Origin: an uncultured Anaerosacchariphilus sp.
GTDB taxonomy: Bacteria; Bacillota; Clostridia; Lachnospirales; Lachnospiraceae
Assembly (NCBI GenBank): GCA_934402125.1
Contig: CAKRTY010000124.1
Span: 1 to 5,383, forward strand
DNA length: 5,383 nt
Direction: 5' to 3'
Under the pieces are notes generated by a model. It had not been told where the DNA came from and did no database searches. It worked only from the letters and a program-made list of their open reading frames with translations. This document shows, piece by piece, positions 1 through 5,383 of the stretch; position 1 is the stretch's first letter, and the number at the start of each line of letters is the position of its first letter. Both the position numbers and the translations under genes were made by a program.

Positions 1-1
1 G

Positions 2-520
2 CTTCAGATTGGCGGCGGTATCTGCCCGGAGAATGCAGCGGAATATCTGGACGCGGGAGCAAGCCAGGTTATTGTGACCTCCTATGTCTTCCAGAACGGA
101 CAGATTCACTATGAGAAGCTGGAGAAAATGCGCTCGGCGGTAGGCCGTGAACGTCTGGTGCTGGATTTAAGCTGCCGCAAAAAGGACGGCGCGTATTACA
201 TTGTCACCGATCGCTGGCAGAAATTTACCGAGGTGCAGGTGACGCCGGCGCTTCTGGATACATTGTCCGGAAAATGCAGTGAATTTCTGATTCATGCGGT
301 GGACGTGGAGGGAAAAGCCTCCGGTATTGAGCGGGAACTGGCGGCCATGCTGGGAGACTGGGCCGGAATCCCCATTACTTACGCAGGCGGCGTGGGCAGT
401 ATGGAGGACGTGGAGGTTTTACGCACGCTTGGAAAGGGTCGGCTTGATGTGACCATCGGAAGCGCATTAGATCTTTTTGGCGGTTGTATCCCGTACCGAA
501 ATGTGGTATACTTGCGTTAG
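2..520 (+). CDS. hisA: HisA, eukaryotic (HIS6) type, 5'-truncated by window edge
   Basis: Phosphoribosylformimino-5-aminoimidazole carboxamide ribotide isomerase, the cytoplasmic (beta/alpha)8-barrel enzyme that opens the ribose of ProFAR to PRFAR in histidine biosynthesis. The frame is open from base 2, so the start is off the left edge; 172 residues are visible, against about 260 in yeast HIS6. The in-frame GTG at 74 is internal, because homology extends upstream of it. In window-residue numbering: phosphate-loop glycines QIGGG (2-6), SYVF (27-30), LDLSCRK (54-60) with D55 as the likely catalytic acid of the second half-barrel, [10 protein letters not shown] (95-104), YAGGV (127-131) and GSALDLFGG (153-161). 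SCRK, the DVEG block and the SALD-FGG ending resemble yeast HIS6 far more than Escherichia coli or Bacillus HisA; this comparison is from memory. The reading frame is intact to a TAG stop. Its last codons contain a promoter that probably serves hpf. Its own promoter and any his operon lie to the left, out of view. Confidence 0.9.
   Translation, partial: LQIGGGICPENAAEYLDAGASQVIVTSYVFQNGQIHYEKLEKMRSAVGRERLVLDLSCRKKDGAYYIVTDRWQKFTEVQVTPALLDTLSGKCSEFLIHAVDVEGKASGIERELAAMLGDWAGIPITYAGGVGSMEDVEVLRTLGKGRLDVTIGSALDLFGGCIPYRNVVYLR
484..512 (+). promoter_or_regulatory. Sigma-A promoter of hpf, inside the 3' end of hisA
   Basis: TTGTAT (484-489) is followed by a 17-base spacer and TATACT (507-512), which matches the consensus -10 at five of six positions. 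TG at 504-505 makes it an extended -10, compensating for the weaker -35 (three of six). Transcription would start near 519-520, at the hisA stop codon, giving hpf a leader of about 75 bases. It lies wholly within hisA coding sequence. Predicted from the sequence only. Confidence 0.6.
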
Positions 521-530
521 ATGAATGATA

Positions 531-577
531 GTAACTGTGAAGGTACTGAACGGTTACAGCATTCGTTGAAATAACCG
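531..577 (+). promoter_or_regulatory. hpf leader with two mutually exclusive weak hairpins
   Basis: GTAACTG (531-537) can pair with CGGTTAC (551-557) as seven pairs including one G-U, with a 13-base loop. The same central arm CGGTTA (551-556) can instead pair perfectly with TAACCG (572-577). That second hairpin ends two bases before the AAAGGAG ribosome binding site (579-585). There is no U-run, so neither is an intrinsic terminator. The arrangement could tune access to the hpf ribosome binding site, but the stems are short and may be chance. Confidence 0.3.
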
Positions 578-593
578 TAAAGGAGTTGATTTT

Positions 594-1118
594 ATGCGTT
601 TTGTAATCAGCGGCAAAAATATCGATGTGACAGAGGGGCTTCGTTCAGCGGTGACGGATAAGCTCGGAAAGTTAGAGCGCTATTTTACTCCGGACACGGA
701 AGTACATGTTACTTTAAGTGTCGAAAAAGAAAGACAGAAGATTGAGGTTACCATTCCTGTAAAGGGAACCGTGATTCGTTCCGAGCAGGTAAGCAATGAT
801 ATGTATGTATCCATTGATTTGGTGGAAGAGGTCATTGAGCGTCAGCTTCGTAAGTACAAGAACAAGATTGTACAGAGAGAGCAGGGAGGCGGAAGCTTCC
901 GGCAGGAATTCATCGACAAAGAGGTGGAGGACGAGGAGGTTCGTATCATCCGTACCAAGCAGTTCGATATGAAGCCTATGTATCCGGAGGATGCCTGCGT
1001 ACAGATGGAGATGCTGGGTCACAGCTTCTACGTATTTGTGAATGCGGAGACCGAACAGATCAATGTGGTTTACAAGAGAAAGGGCAATACCTACGGACTG
1101 ATTGAGCCGGAACATTAA
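594..1118 (+). CDS. hpf: Long-form ribosome hibernation promoting factor (HPF/YvyD)
   Basis: Binds the 30S subunit near the decoding centre and pairs ribosomes into inactive 100S dimers in stationary phase or stress. The 174 residues fit the long form. An N-terminal S30AE/RaiA-type domain covers about 1-95, beginning MRFVISGKNI and containing the basic segment QLRKYKNK (84-91). A charged, glycine-containing linker covers about 96-118. A C-terminal dimerisation domain covers about 119-174, with TKQFDMKPM (121-129), MLGHSFYVFV (140-149) and VVYKRKGNTYGLI (158-170), nearly the same as the Bacillus YvyD tail as I recall it. The ATG at 594 has AAAGGAG at 579-585, eight bases upstream. The gene has its own predicted promoter within hisA and a strong terminator after it, so it is probably monocistronic. 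Its place directly before secA matches Bacillus gene order (yvyD-secA). Confidence 0.96.
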   Translation: MRFVISGKNIDVTEGLRSAVTDKLGKLERYFTPDTEVHVTLSVEKERQKIEVTIPVKGTVIRSEQVSNDMYVSIDLVEEVIERQLRKYKNKIVQREQGGGSFRQEFIDKEVEDEEVRIIRTKQFDMKPMYPEDACVQMEMLGHSFYVFVNAETEQINVVYKRKGNTYGLIEPEH

Positions 1119-1133
1119 GACAGAGAATAACAG

Positions 1134-1161
1134 GGGGCTGCGCGCAGGCGCGGCCCCTTTT
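1134..1161 (+). terminator. Rho-independent terminator of hpf
   Basis: GGGGCTGCGC (1134-1143) pairs with GCGCGGCCCC (1148-1157) as ten pairs with one G-U and a GCAG tetraloop, followed directly by TTTT (1158-1161). It starts 16 bases after the hpf stop codon. The very GC-rich stem makes up for the short U-run. It should insulate secA from hpf transcription. Confidence 0.88.
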
Positions 1162-1179
1162 CAGATCCGGCAAAATTGC

Positions 1180-1208
1180 TTGAATATTCCGCCGTATAGT
1201 GTTAAAAT
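1180..1208 (+). promoter_or_regulatory. Sigma-A promoter of secA
   Basis: TTGAAT (1180-1185), a 17-base spacer and TAAAAT (1203-1208), with TG at 1200-1201 forming an extended -10. The predicted start is near 1215, giving a secA leader of about 47 bases. It lies 18 bases beyond the hpf terminator U-run, supporting separate transcription of secA. A GAATATTC palindrome (1182-1189) overlaps the -35 edge but may be chance. Confidence 0.62.
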
Positions 1209-1261
1209 GTGAAACAGAGTATGGTCTGAAATATTTGAGACATGAAGATTGGAGTTAGCAG

Positions 1262-3835
1262 ATGAGTTTATTTACAAAAATGTTTGGTACTCACAGTGAA
1301 AGAGAGCTGAAGCTGATTTACCCGCTGGTGGATCGGATCGAAGCGCTCCGCCCGGAGATGCAGAAGCTTTCTGATGAAGAGCTGAAAGGAAAGACAAAAG
1401 AATTTAAGCAGCGTCTGGCCGATGGCGAGACCTTGGATGATTTACTGGTAGAGGCTTTCGCGACTGTCCGCGAGGCTGCGAAGCGTGTGCTGGGTATGGA
1501 GCATTACCGGGTACAGTTGATTGGTGGTATTATCCTGCATCAGGGACGTATCGCCGAGATGAAGACAGGTGAAGGAAAGACCCTGGTGTCCACCCTTCCG
1601 GCTTACCTGAACGCGTTGGAGGGTAAGGGCGTCCATATCGTTACGGTCAATGATTATCTGGCCCACCGTGACGCGTCCTGGATGGGCAAGGTACATGAGG
1701 CTCTGGGACTGACCGTCGGCGTGGTTCTGAACAGCAGCACAGGAGATGAGCGGCGCGCCGCTTATAACTGTGATATTACTTATGTAACCAACAATGAGCT
1801 GGGCTTTGATTACCTGCGTGATAACATGGTTATCTACAAGGAACAGCTGGTACAGAGAGAGCTGCATTACGCGATCATCGACGAGATTGACTCCATTCTG
1901 ATCGACGAGGCCCGTACCCCGCTGATTATCTCCGGACAGAGCGGCAAGTCCACTAAGCTTTACGAGGTCTGCGACGCGCTGGCGAAGACCATGAAGCGCG
2001 GCGAGGCCAGCGGTGAATTCAGTAAGATGAACGCCATCATGGGCGAAGAGATCGAGGAGACCGGCGAGTTTATCGTCAATGAGAAGGATAAGATTGTCAA
2101 CCTGACGGCAGACGGCGTGAAGCGGGTGGAGGATTATTTCCACATCGAGAACCTGGCGGATCCGGAGAACCTGGAGATCCAGCACAATATGATTCTGGCC
2201 CTGCGCGCCAACTATCTGATGTTCCGGGATCAGGATTACGTGGTAAAGGACGATCAGGTTCTGATCGTCGATGAGTTTACCGGACGTATTATGCCGGGAC
2301 GCCGTTATTCCGACGGACTTCATCAGGCTATCGAGGCGAAGGAGCATGTAAAGGTGAAGCGCGAGAGCAAGACGCTGGCGAATATTACCTTCCAGAACTT
2401 CTTCAATAAATACGCGAAGAAGGCCGGTATGACCGGTACCGCCCTGACAGAGGAGAAGGAGTTCCGTGAGATCTACGGTATGGACGTTATCGAGATCCCG
2501 ACCAACCGTCCGGTTATCCGAAAGGATCTGGACGACGCGGTATACAAGACCAAGAAAGAGAAATTCCATGCAGTTGTGGAGGAGATCGAGCGTGCTCACG
2601 CCAAGGGTCAGCCGGTTCTGGTAGGTACCATTACCATCGAGACCTCTGAGTACTTAAGCGGACTGCTTCGCAAGAAGGGCATACCCCATGAGGTATTGAA
2701 CGCGAAGTTTCATGAGCGGGAGGCAGAGATCGTAGCCCTTGCCGGACAGCATGGCGCAGTTACCATCGCTACCAACATGGCGGGCCGTGGTACGGATATT
2801 AAGCTGGATGAGGACGCGAAGGAAGCAGGCGGACTGAAGATTATCGGTACCGAGCGCCATGAGTCCCGTCGTATTGACAATCAGCTGCGAGGACGTTCCG
2901 GACGTCAGGGAGATCCGGGAGAATCCCGTTTCTATATCTCTCTGGAGGACGATCTGATGCGTCTCTTCGGATCCGAGCGTCTGATGAGCGTGTTCAACGC
3001 CCTGGGTGTGCCGGAAAATGAGCAGATTGAGCATAAGATGCTTTCTGACGCCATTGAAAAAGCCCAGAAGAAGATCGAGAGCAACAACTTTGGTATTCGT
3101 AAGAACCTGCTGGAATATGACCAGGTCATGAATGAGCAGCGTGAGATCATCTACGCGGAGCGCCGCCGGGTACTGAACGGCGAGAGCATGCGCGACGCCA
3201 TCTATAAGATGCTCACCGATACCGTTGAAAATGTGGTAGACAGCCTGATTGGCGACGATCAGGATAAGGACGACTGGGATCTGATCGGCCTGAATGAGTC
3301 TCTGCTCCGCACCATCCCGCTGAAGACCATTACGCCGGAGCGGATCGCCGACAAGAAGAACAAGGCAGAGCTGAAGCATATGTTGAAGGAAGAGGCTGTG
3401 AAGCTCTATGAGCTGAAGGAGTCTGAGTTCCCGAATCCGGAGATGCTTCGTGAGCTGGAGCGTGTATTCCTGCTGAAGGTGATTGACCGGAAGTGGATGG
3501 ATCACATCGACGATATGGAGCAGCTGCGCCAGGGTATCGGCCTGCAGGCATTTGCCCAGCGTGATCCGCTGGTAGAGTATAAGCTCAGCGGTTATGAGAT
3601 GTTCTCTGCCATGACAGCCAGCATTCAGGAGGAAACCGTCCGGATTCTGCTTCATGTCCGCGTGGAGGAGAAAGCAGAGCGTGAACAGGTAGCCAAGGTA
3701 ACAGGAACCAATAAGGATACCTCCCTGGCAGCAGCGCCAAAGAAGCGCGAGGCAGCCAAGGTATATCCCAACGATCCCTGTCCCTGCGGAAGCGGCAAGA
3801 AGTATAAGCAGTGCTGCGGAAGAAAGGGCCTGTAG
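1262..3835 (+). CDS. secA: Preprotein translocase ATPase SecA
   Basis: Motor that binds preproteins and drives them through SecYEG by ATP hydrolysis at the inner face of the membrane. At 857 residues it is a normal full-length SecA. Seen in order: N-terminal segment; Walker A MKTGEGKT (100-107); VNDYLAHRD (129-137); Walker B DEID (207-210); [11 protein letters not shown] (215-225); preprotein cross-linking domain from about 226; VDEFTGR (336-342) and [18 protein letters not shown] (344-361); TITFQNFF-type segment (374-381); AGMTGTA (388-394); second nucleotide-binding fold with [15 protein letters not shown] (501-515) and the arginine-finger region [13 protein letters not shown] (541-553); helical scaffold and wing domains; KWMDHID (744-750). 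The C-terminal zinc ligands are C840, C842, C851 and C852, the SecB/ribosome/lipid-binding tail. A stretch at about 245-278 seems roughly 20 residues longer than Bacillus subtilis SecA, recalled from memory. GGAG at 1251-1254 sits seven bases before the ATG. It is essential and is transcribed from its own predicted promoter. Confidence 0.98.
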   Translation: MSLFTKMFGTHSERELKLIYPLVDRIEALRPEMQKLSDEELKGKTKEFKQRLADGETLDDLLVEAFATVREAAKRVLGMEHYRVQLIGGIILHQGRIAEMKTGEGKTLVSTLPAYLNALEGKGVHIVTVNDYLAHRDASWMGKVHEALGLTVGVVLNSSTGDERRAAYNCDITYVTNNELGFDYLRDNMVIYKEQLVQRELHYAIIDEIDSILIDEARTPLIISGQSGKSTKLYEVCDALAKTMKRGEASGEFSKMNAIMGEEIEETGEFIVNEKDKIVNLTADGVKRVEDYFHIENLADPENLEIQHNMILALRANYLMFRDQDYVVKDDQVLIVDEFTGRIMPGRRYSDGLHQAIEAKEHVKVKRESKTLANITFQNFFNKYAKKAGMTGTALTEEKEFREIYGMDVIEIPTNRPVIRKDLDDAVYKTKKEKFHAVVEEIERAHAKGQPVLVGTITIETSEYLSGLLRKKGIPHEVLNAKFHEREAEIVALAGQHGAVTIATNMAGRGTDIKLDEDAKEAGGLKIIGTERHESRRIDNQLRGRSGRQGDPGESRFYISLEDDLMRLFGSERLMSVFNALGVPENEQIEHKMLSDAIEKAQKKIESNNFGIRKNLLEYDQVMNEQREIIYAERRRVLNGESMRDAIYKMLTDTVENVVDSLIGDDQDKDDWDLIGLNESLLRTIPLKTITPERIADKKNKAELKHMLKEEAVKLYELKESEFPNPEMLRELERVFLLKVIDRKWMDHIDDMEQLRQGIGLQAFAQRDPLVEYKLSGYEMFSAMTASIQEETVRILLHVRVEEKAEREQVAKVTGTNKDTSLAAAPKKREAAKVYPNDPCPCGSGKKYKQCCGRKGL

Positions 3836-3838
3836 GGC

Positions 3839-3867
3839 GAATAAGGATTTAGAAAATGGCCATACTT
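3839..3867 (+). promoter_or_regulatory. Probable forespore sigma-G promoter of the spore protein gene
   Basis: GAATA (3839-3843) fits the sigma-G -35 pattern G-H-A-T-R. After a 17-base spacer, CATACTT (3861-3867) matches the -10 pattern CATNNTA except at the last base. Transcription would start at about 3874-3875, leaving a leader of about 26 bases that still includes the ribosome binding site. A sigma-G site is what is expected for a gene of this family. It begins three bases after the secA stop codon, and its -10 lies in the left arm of the secA terminator hairpin. Confidence 0.6.
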
Positions 3868-3900
3868 CTTTTAGAAAACAGAAAGGGGTATGGTCTTTTT
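3860..3900 (+). terminator. Rho-independent terminator of secA
   Basis: CCATACTTCTTTT (3860-3872) pairs with GAAAGGGGTATGG (3881-3893) as a continuous 13-pair stem with three G-U pairs and an eight-base loop, followed by TCTTTTT (3894-3900). It is 24 bases after the secA stop. The right arm also holds the ribosome binding site of the spore protein gene, and the U-run abuts that gene's ATG. Confidence 0.78.
3882..3888 (+). promoter_or_regulatory. Ribosome binding site of the spore protein gene, within a terminator arm
   Basis: AAAGGGG (3882-3888) ends 12 bases before the ATG at 3901, a somewhat long spacing. In a secA read-through transcript it would be locked in the terminator stem. In a transcript starting near 3874 the left arm is missing, so the site is free. 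An out-of-frame ATG at 3890 is only one base away and is too close to be used. Confidence 0.6.
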
Positions 3901-4092
3901 ATGGGAAAAACAAAAAAGCCGGATTTGCGGAAGCTGGAGCCGGAGGAGCAGCTGAAATACGAGATTGCCGAGGAGCTGGGGCTTCTGGATCAGGTACTGG
4001 AAAAGGGCTGGAAATCGCTTTCCGCCAAGGAAACCGGAAGAATCGGCGGGCTGATGACAAAAAAGAAGAAAGAACTGAACAAACCCAGGTAA
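3901..4092 (+). CDS. Alpha/beta-type small acid-soluble spore protein, SspF-like
   Basis: Coats and protects DNA in the dormant spore core, then is broken down by the GPR protease at germination to supply amino acids. The 63 residues contain the family core KYEIAEELGL (19-28). By family knowledge GPR would cut at E21-I22. A second conserved block follows, GWKSLSAKETGRIGG (36-50), then the basic tail TKKKKELNK (53-61). The spacing and the GW element recall Bacillus SspF rather than the abundant SspA/SspB. The frame is open back to an ATG at 3856, which has its own AAGGA, but the 15 extra residues are unlike the family and that region is the promoter/terminator; the ATG at 3901 leaves a normal MGKTKK start. 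Expression is expected only in the forespore. It occupies the place where prfB follows secA in Bacillus. Confidence 0.88.
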   Translation: MGKTKKPDLRKLEPEEQLKYEIAEELGLLDQVLEKGWKSLSAKETGRIGGLMTKKKKELNKPR

Positions 4093-4104
4093 GACGCAGC
4101 CAGC

Positions 4105-4133
4105 TTGCTATTTTTAACGGAGTTGTATATAAT
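4105..4133 (+). promoter_or_regulatory. Sigma-A promoter of the response regulator gene
   Basis: TTGCTA (4105-4110), a 17-base spacer and a perfect TATAAT (4128-4133). The start would be near 4140, giving a leader of about 27 bases. It lies 12 bases after the spore protein stop codon and would uncouple the regulator from the spore gene. Confidence 0.65.
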
Positions 4134-4154
4134 GAAGAATACAAAAAACGGAAT

Positions 4155-4159
4155 AGGAG
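4155..4159 (+). promoter_or_regulatory. Ribosome binding site that sets the response regulator start
   Basis: AGGAG (4155-4159) is seven bases before the ATG at 4167 and only three before another ATG at 4163. The latter is out of frame with the receiver domain, so 4167 is the start. Confidence 0.7.
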
Positions 4160-4166
4160 AAAATGT

Positions 4167-5383
4167 ATGATCCGTGTATTAGTAGCAGATGATGAGGAAA
4201 AGGTATGTCAGTTGATTTGCAAGCTGATTCATTGGGAAGAACTGGAAATGAAGCTGGTAGGAACGGCATCGAATGGAATTGGAGCTCTTCAGATGATAGA
4301 AGCGGAACATCCGGATCTGGTACTGACGGATATCCGGATGCCCGGATATGATGGAATGGAGCTTTTGAAACGGGCGCGCATCCAAAACCCGGATATGGAA
4401 TTTATTATTATCAGTGGATATTCCCATTTTGAATATGCGCAGACTGCTATCCGTTATGGAGTCAGCGATTATATATTAAAACCGGTGAATGAGGAAGCTT
4501 TGAATGCCACGCTGCAGAAGGTGCGCCAGCGTTATATGGAGCATCAGGTATTGGCGGAGAAAAATCTGGAGCAAAAGAAGCAGCAGGTTCTGGATCAGGC
4601 TCGTGTAAGAGAAACCCTGTGGATGGATTTGGAGTACGCCCGGATTCCCCAGAATATGGAAACCTTAAATGAAAAATACTGGTACCATTTTCAGGAGGGA
4701 AAATTCAGGACCTTTCTGATCCAGCCAGATGTGAAAAATAACGAAAATCTCAGCGAAAATTATGCAGACAATGTGATGGAACTGGTGAGTAGTAAAGTTC
4801 CGGGCCTGTTTGAAAAACATGTGTCCGGATTGTGCGTGGACAGCGAGATTTTCTGTGGCAACCGGAAAATATCCGGAATTCTCAATTATACGGTCGAAAA
4901 TGAAAAGGCCCTGAAGGCTGGCCTGGAGAACATGATCAGCATTCTGTGCATGGAGCTGCATGCCTTTGAATATATGCGGTTCCATCTGGCAGTCAGCGGA
5001 GAAGCGCAGGATATAGGACAGCTTCCTGGCTGTGTCACGGAAGCAGAGCTGACGATGGGCGAACGGCTGTTTATACGGAACAGTCAGTTCCTGGATAAAA
5101 TTCCGGAAAATTCTTCCGTTGGAGAGGATGCTCTGTTCAAACCATTTAGTGTGGCCATCCGTCAGTGCCTGGAGCTGCAGGAGCCGGAGCGGGTGCTGGA
5201 GGTTGTGGAAAGGCTCCATCTGGATGCACTGGCCTGTAAAATGAATGGCGCGCAGATGTTGAGACTGGTGCGGGAAGCCTATCGGCTTTTCCTTCTGTCC
5301 GGCGTATTTCAGAATGAGTACCATTTTGATGAGCGGGAAGAGCGGGAAGAGCAGTTTTGCCGGCAGGCCGAACTGTGCAGCAG
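4167..5383 (+). CDS. YesN-type response regulator, 3'-truncated by window edge
   Basis: Two-component response regulator; 405 codons are visible and the frame runs open off the right edge. The receiver domain (about 1-120) is complete and has all key residues: acidic pair D8-D9, phospho-acceptor D55 in LTDIRMPGYDG (53-63), conserved S83 in ISGYSHFEYA (82-91), and K105-P106 in DYILKPV. IHWEELEM (21-28) and the SGYSHFEYAQTAIRYGVSDY block are typical of YesN regulators. Residues about 120-145 look like a charged coiled-coil linker rich in K, E and Q. The middle region (about 146-405) is mostly helical in appearance and I do not recognise a named domain. YesN proteins end in an AraC-type helix-turn-helix of about 100 residues, which would lie just past the window; this is inferred. 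The partner histidine kinase and target genes, often sugar transport in this family, are not visible. Confidence 0.9.
   Translation, partial: MIRVLVADDEEKVCQLICKLIHWEELEMKLVGTASNGIGALQMIEAEHPDLVLTDIRMPGYDGMELLKRARIQNPDMEFIIISGYSHFEYAQTAIRYGVSDYILKPVNEEALNATLQKVRQRYMEHQVLAEKNLEQKKQQVLDQARVRETLWMDLEYARIPQNMETLNEKYWYHFQEGKFRTFLIQPDVKNNENLSENYADNVMELVSSKVPGLFEKHVSGLCVDSEIFCGNRKISGILNYTVENEKALKAGLENMISILCMELHAFEYMRFHLAVSGEAQDIGQLPGCVTEAELTMGERLFIRNSQFLDKIPENSSVGEDALFKPFSVAIRQCLELQEPERVLEVVERLHLDALACKMNGAQMLRLVREAYRLFLLSGVFQNEYHFDEREEREEQFCRQAELCS

Noticed and set aside
714..1115. Reverse-strand open frame opposite hpf
   Set aside because: It is wholly contained in hpf, which is secure along its length, and has no recognisable domain.
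1182..1189. GAATATTC palindrome at the secA promoter as an operator
   Set aside because: An eight-base AT-rich palindrome is expected by chance and no second half-site or known operator pattern is seen.
1176..1208. TTGCTT (1176-1181) as an alternative secA -35
   Set aside because: It would be 21 bases from the -10, too far; TTGAAT at 1180 has the ideal 17-base spacing.
1442..2599. Long reverse-strand open frame opposite secA
   Set aside because: It lies wholly inside the certain secA gene, and its translation looks like no known protein and is rich in leucine, isoleucine, histidine and glutamine, as expected of an antisense shadow. The same holds for the reverse frame at 2654-3655.
3856..3900. 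Upstream in-frame ATG at 3856 (with AAGGA at 3843-3847) as the spore protein start
   Set aside because: It would add 15 residues unlike the family, and the bases coincide with the sigma-G -10 and the terminator hairpin. The ATG at 3901 leaves a normal-length protein.
4096..4115. Possible terminator of the spore gene just before TATTTTT
   Set aside because: Only three to four imperfect pairs can be drawn before the T-run, and the same bases form the -35 of the regulator promoter. It is too weak to call.
4665..5324. Reverse-strand open frame of 219 codons opposite the response regulator
   Set aside because: The + strand frame has a complete receiver domain and continues in frame without a stop, so the reverse frame is a shadow.

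Overview
The window looks like the chromosome of a spore-forming, Gram-positive member of the Clostridia, most likely a Lachnospiraceae-type organism. The reasons are a clostridial-style alpha/beta small acid-soluble spore protein, the hpf-secA gene pair known from Firmicutes, a YesN-type response regulator, strong AGGAG ribosome binding sites and mid-range base composition. The species cannot be named from sequence alone.

Layout, all genes on the + strand. (1) Positions 2-520 hold the 3' two-thirds of a eukaryotic-type hisA (histidine biosynthesis). A well-formed extended -10 promoter lies inside its last codons and should drive the next gene. (2) Positions 594-1118 encode long-form ribosome hibernation promoting factor, preceded by a short leader with two mutually exclusive hairpins and followed by a strong GC-rich terminator (1134-1161). 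(3) A second extended -10 promoter (1180-1208) drives secA (1262-3835), a full-length preprotein translocase ATPase with an intact C-terminal zinc motif. (4) A very compact 65-bp junction follows, containing a secA terminator hairpin, a good match to a forespore sigma-G promoter, and the ribosome binding site of a 63-residue spore protein gene (3901-4092). The three elements are superimposed on one another. (5) A consensus sigma-A promoter (4105-4133) precedes a YesN-like response regulator (4167 to beyond the right edge), whose receiver domain is complete but whose expected C-terminal DNA-binding domain lies outside the window.

The genes appear to be separate transcription units rather than one operon. 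hpf and secA are growth-related housekeeping genes, the spore protein should be forespore-specific, and the response regulator probably starts a two-component locus to the right. prfB, the usual next gene after hpf-secA in Bacillus, is absent here and the spore protein gene sits in that place. No mobile element, CRISPR array, tRNA or rRNA was seen. No wholly new system was recognised; the most unusual element is the dual-use secA terminator / spore-gene promoter junction.
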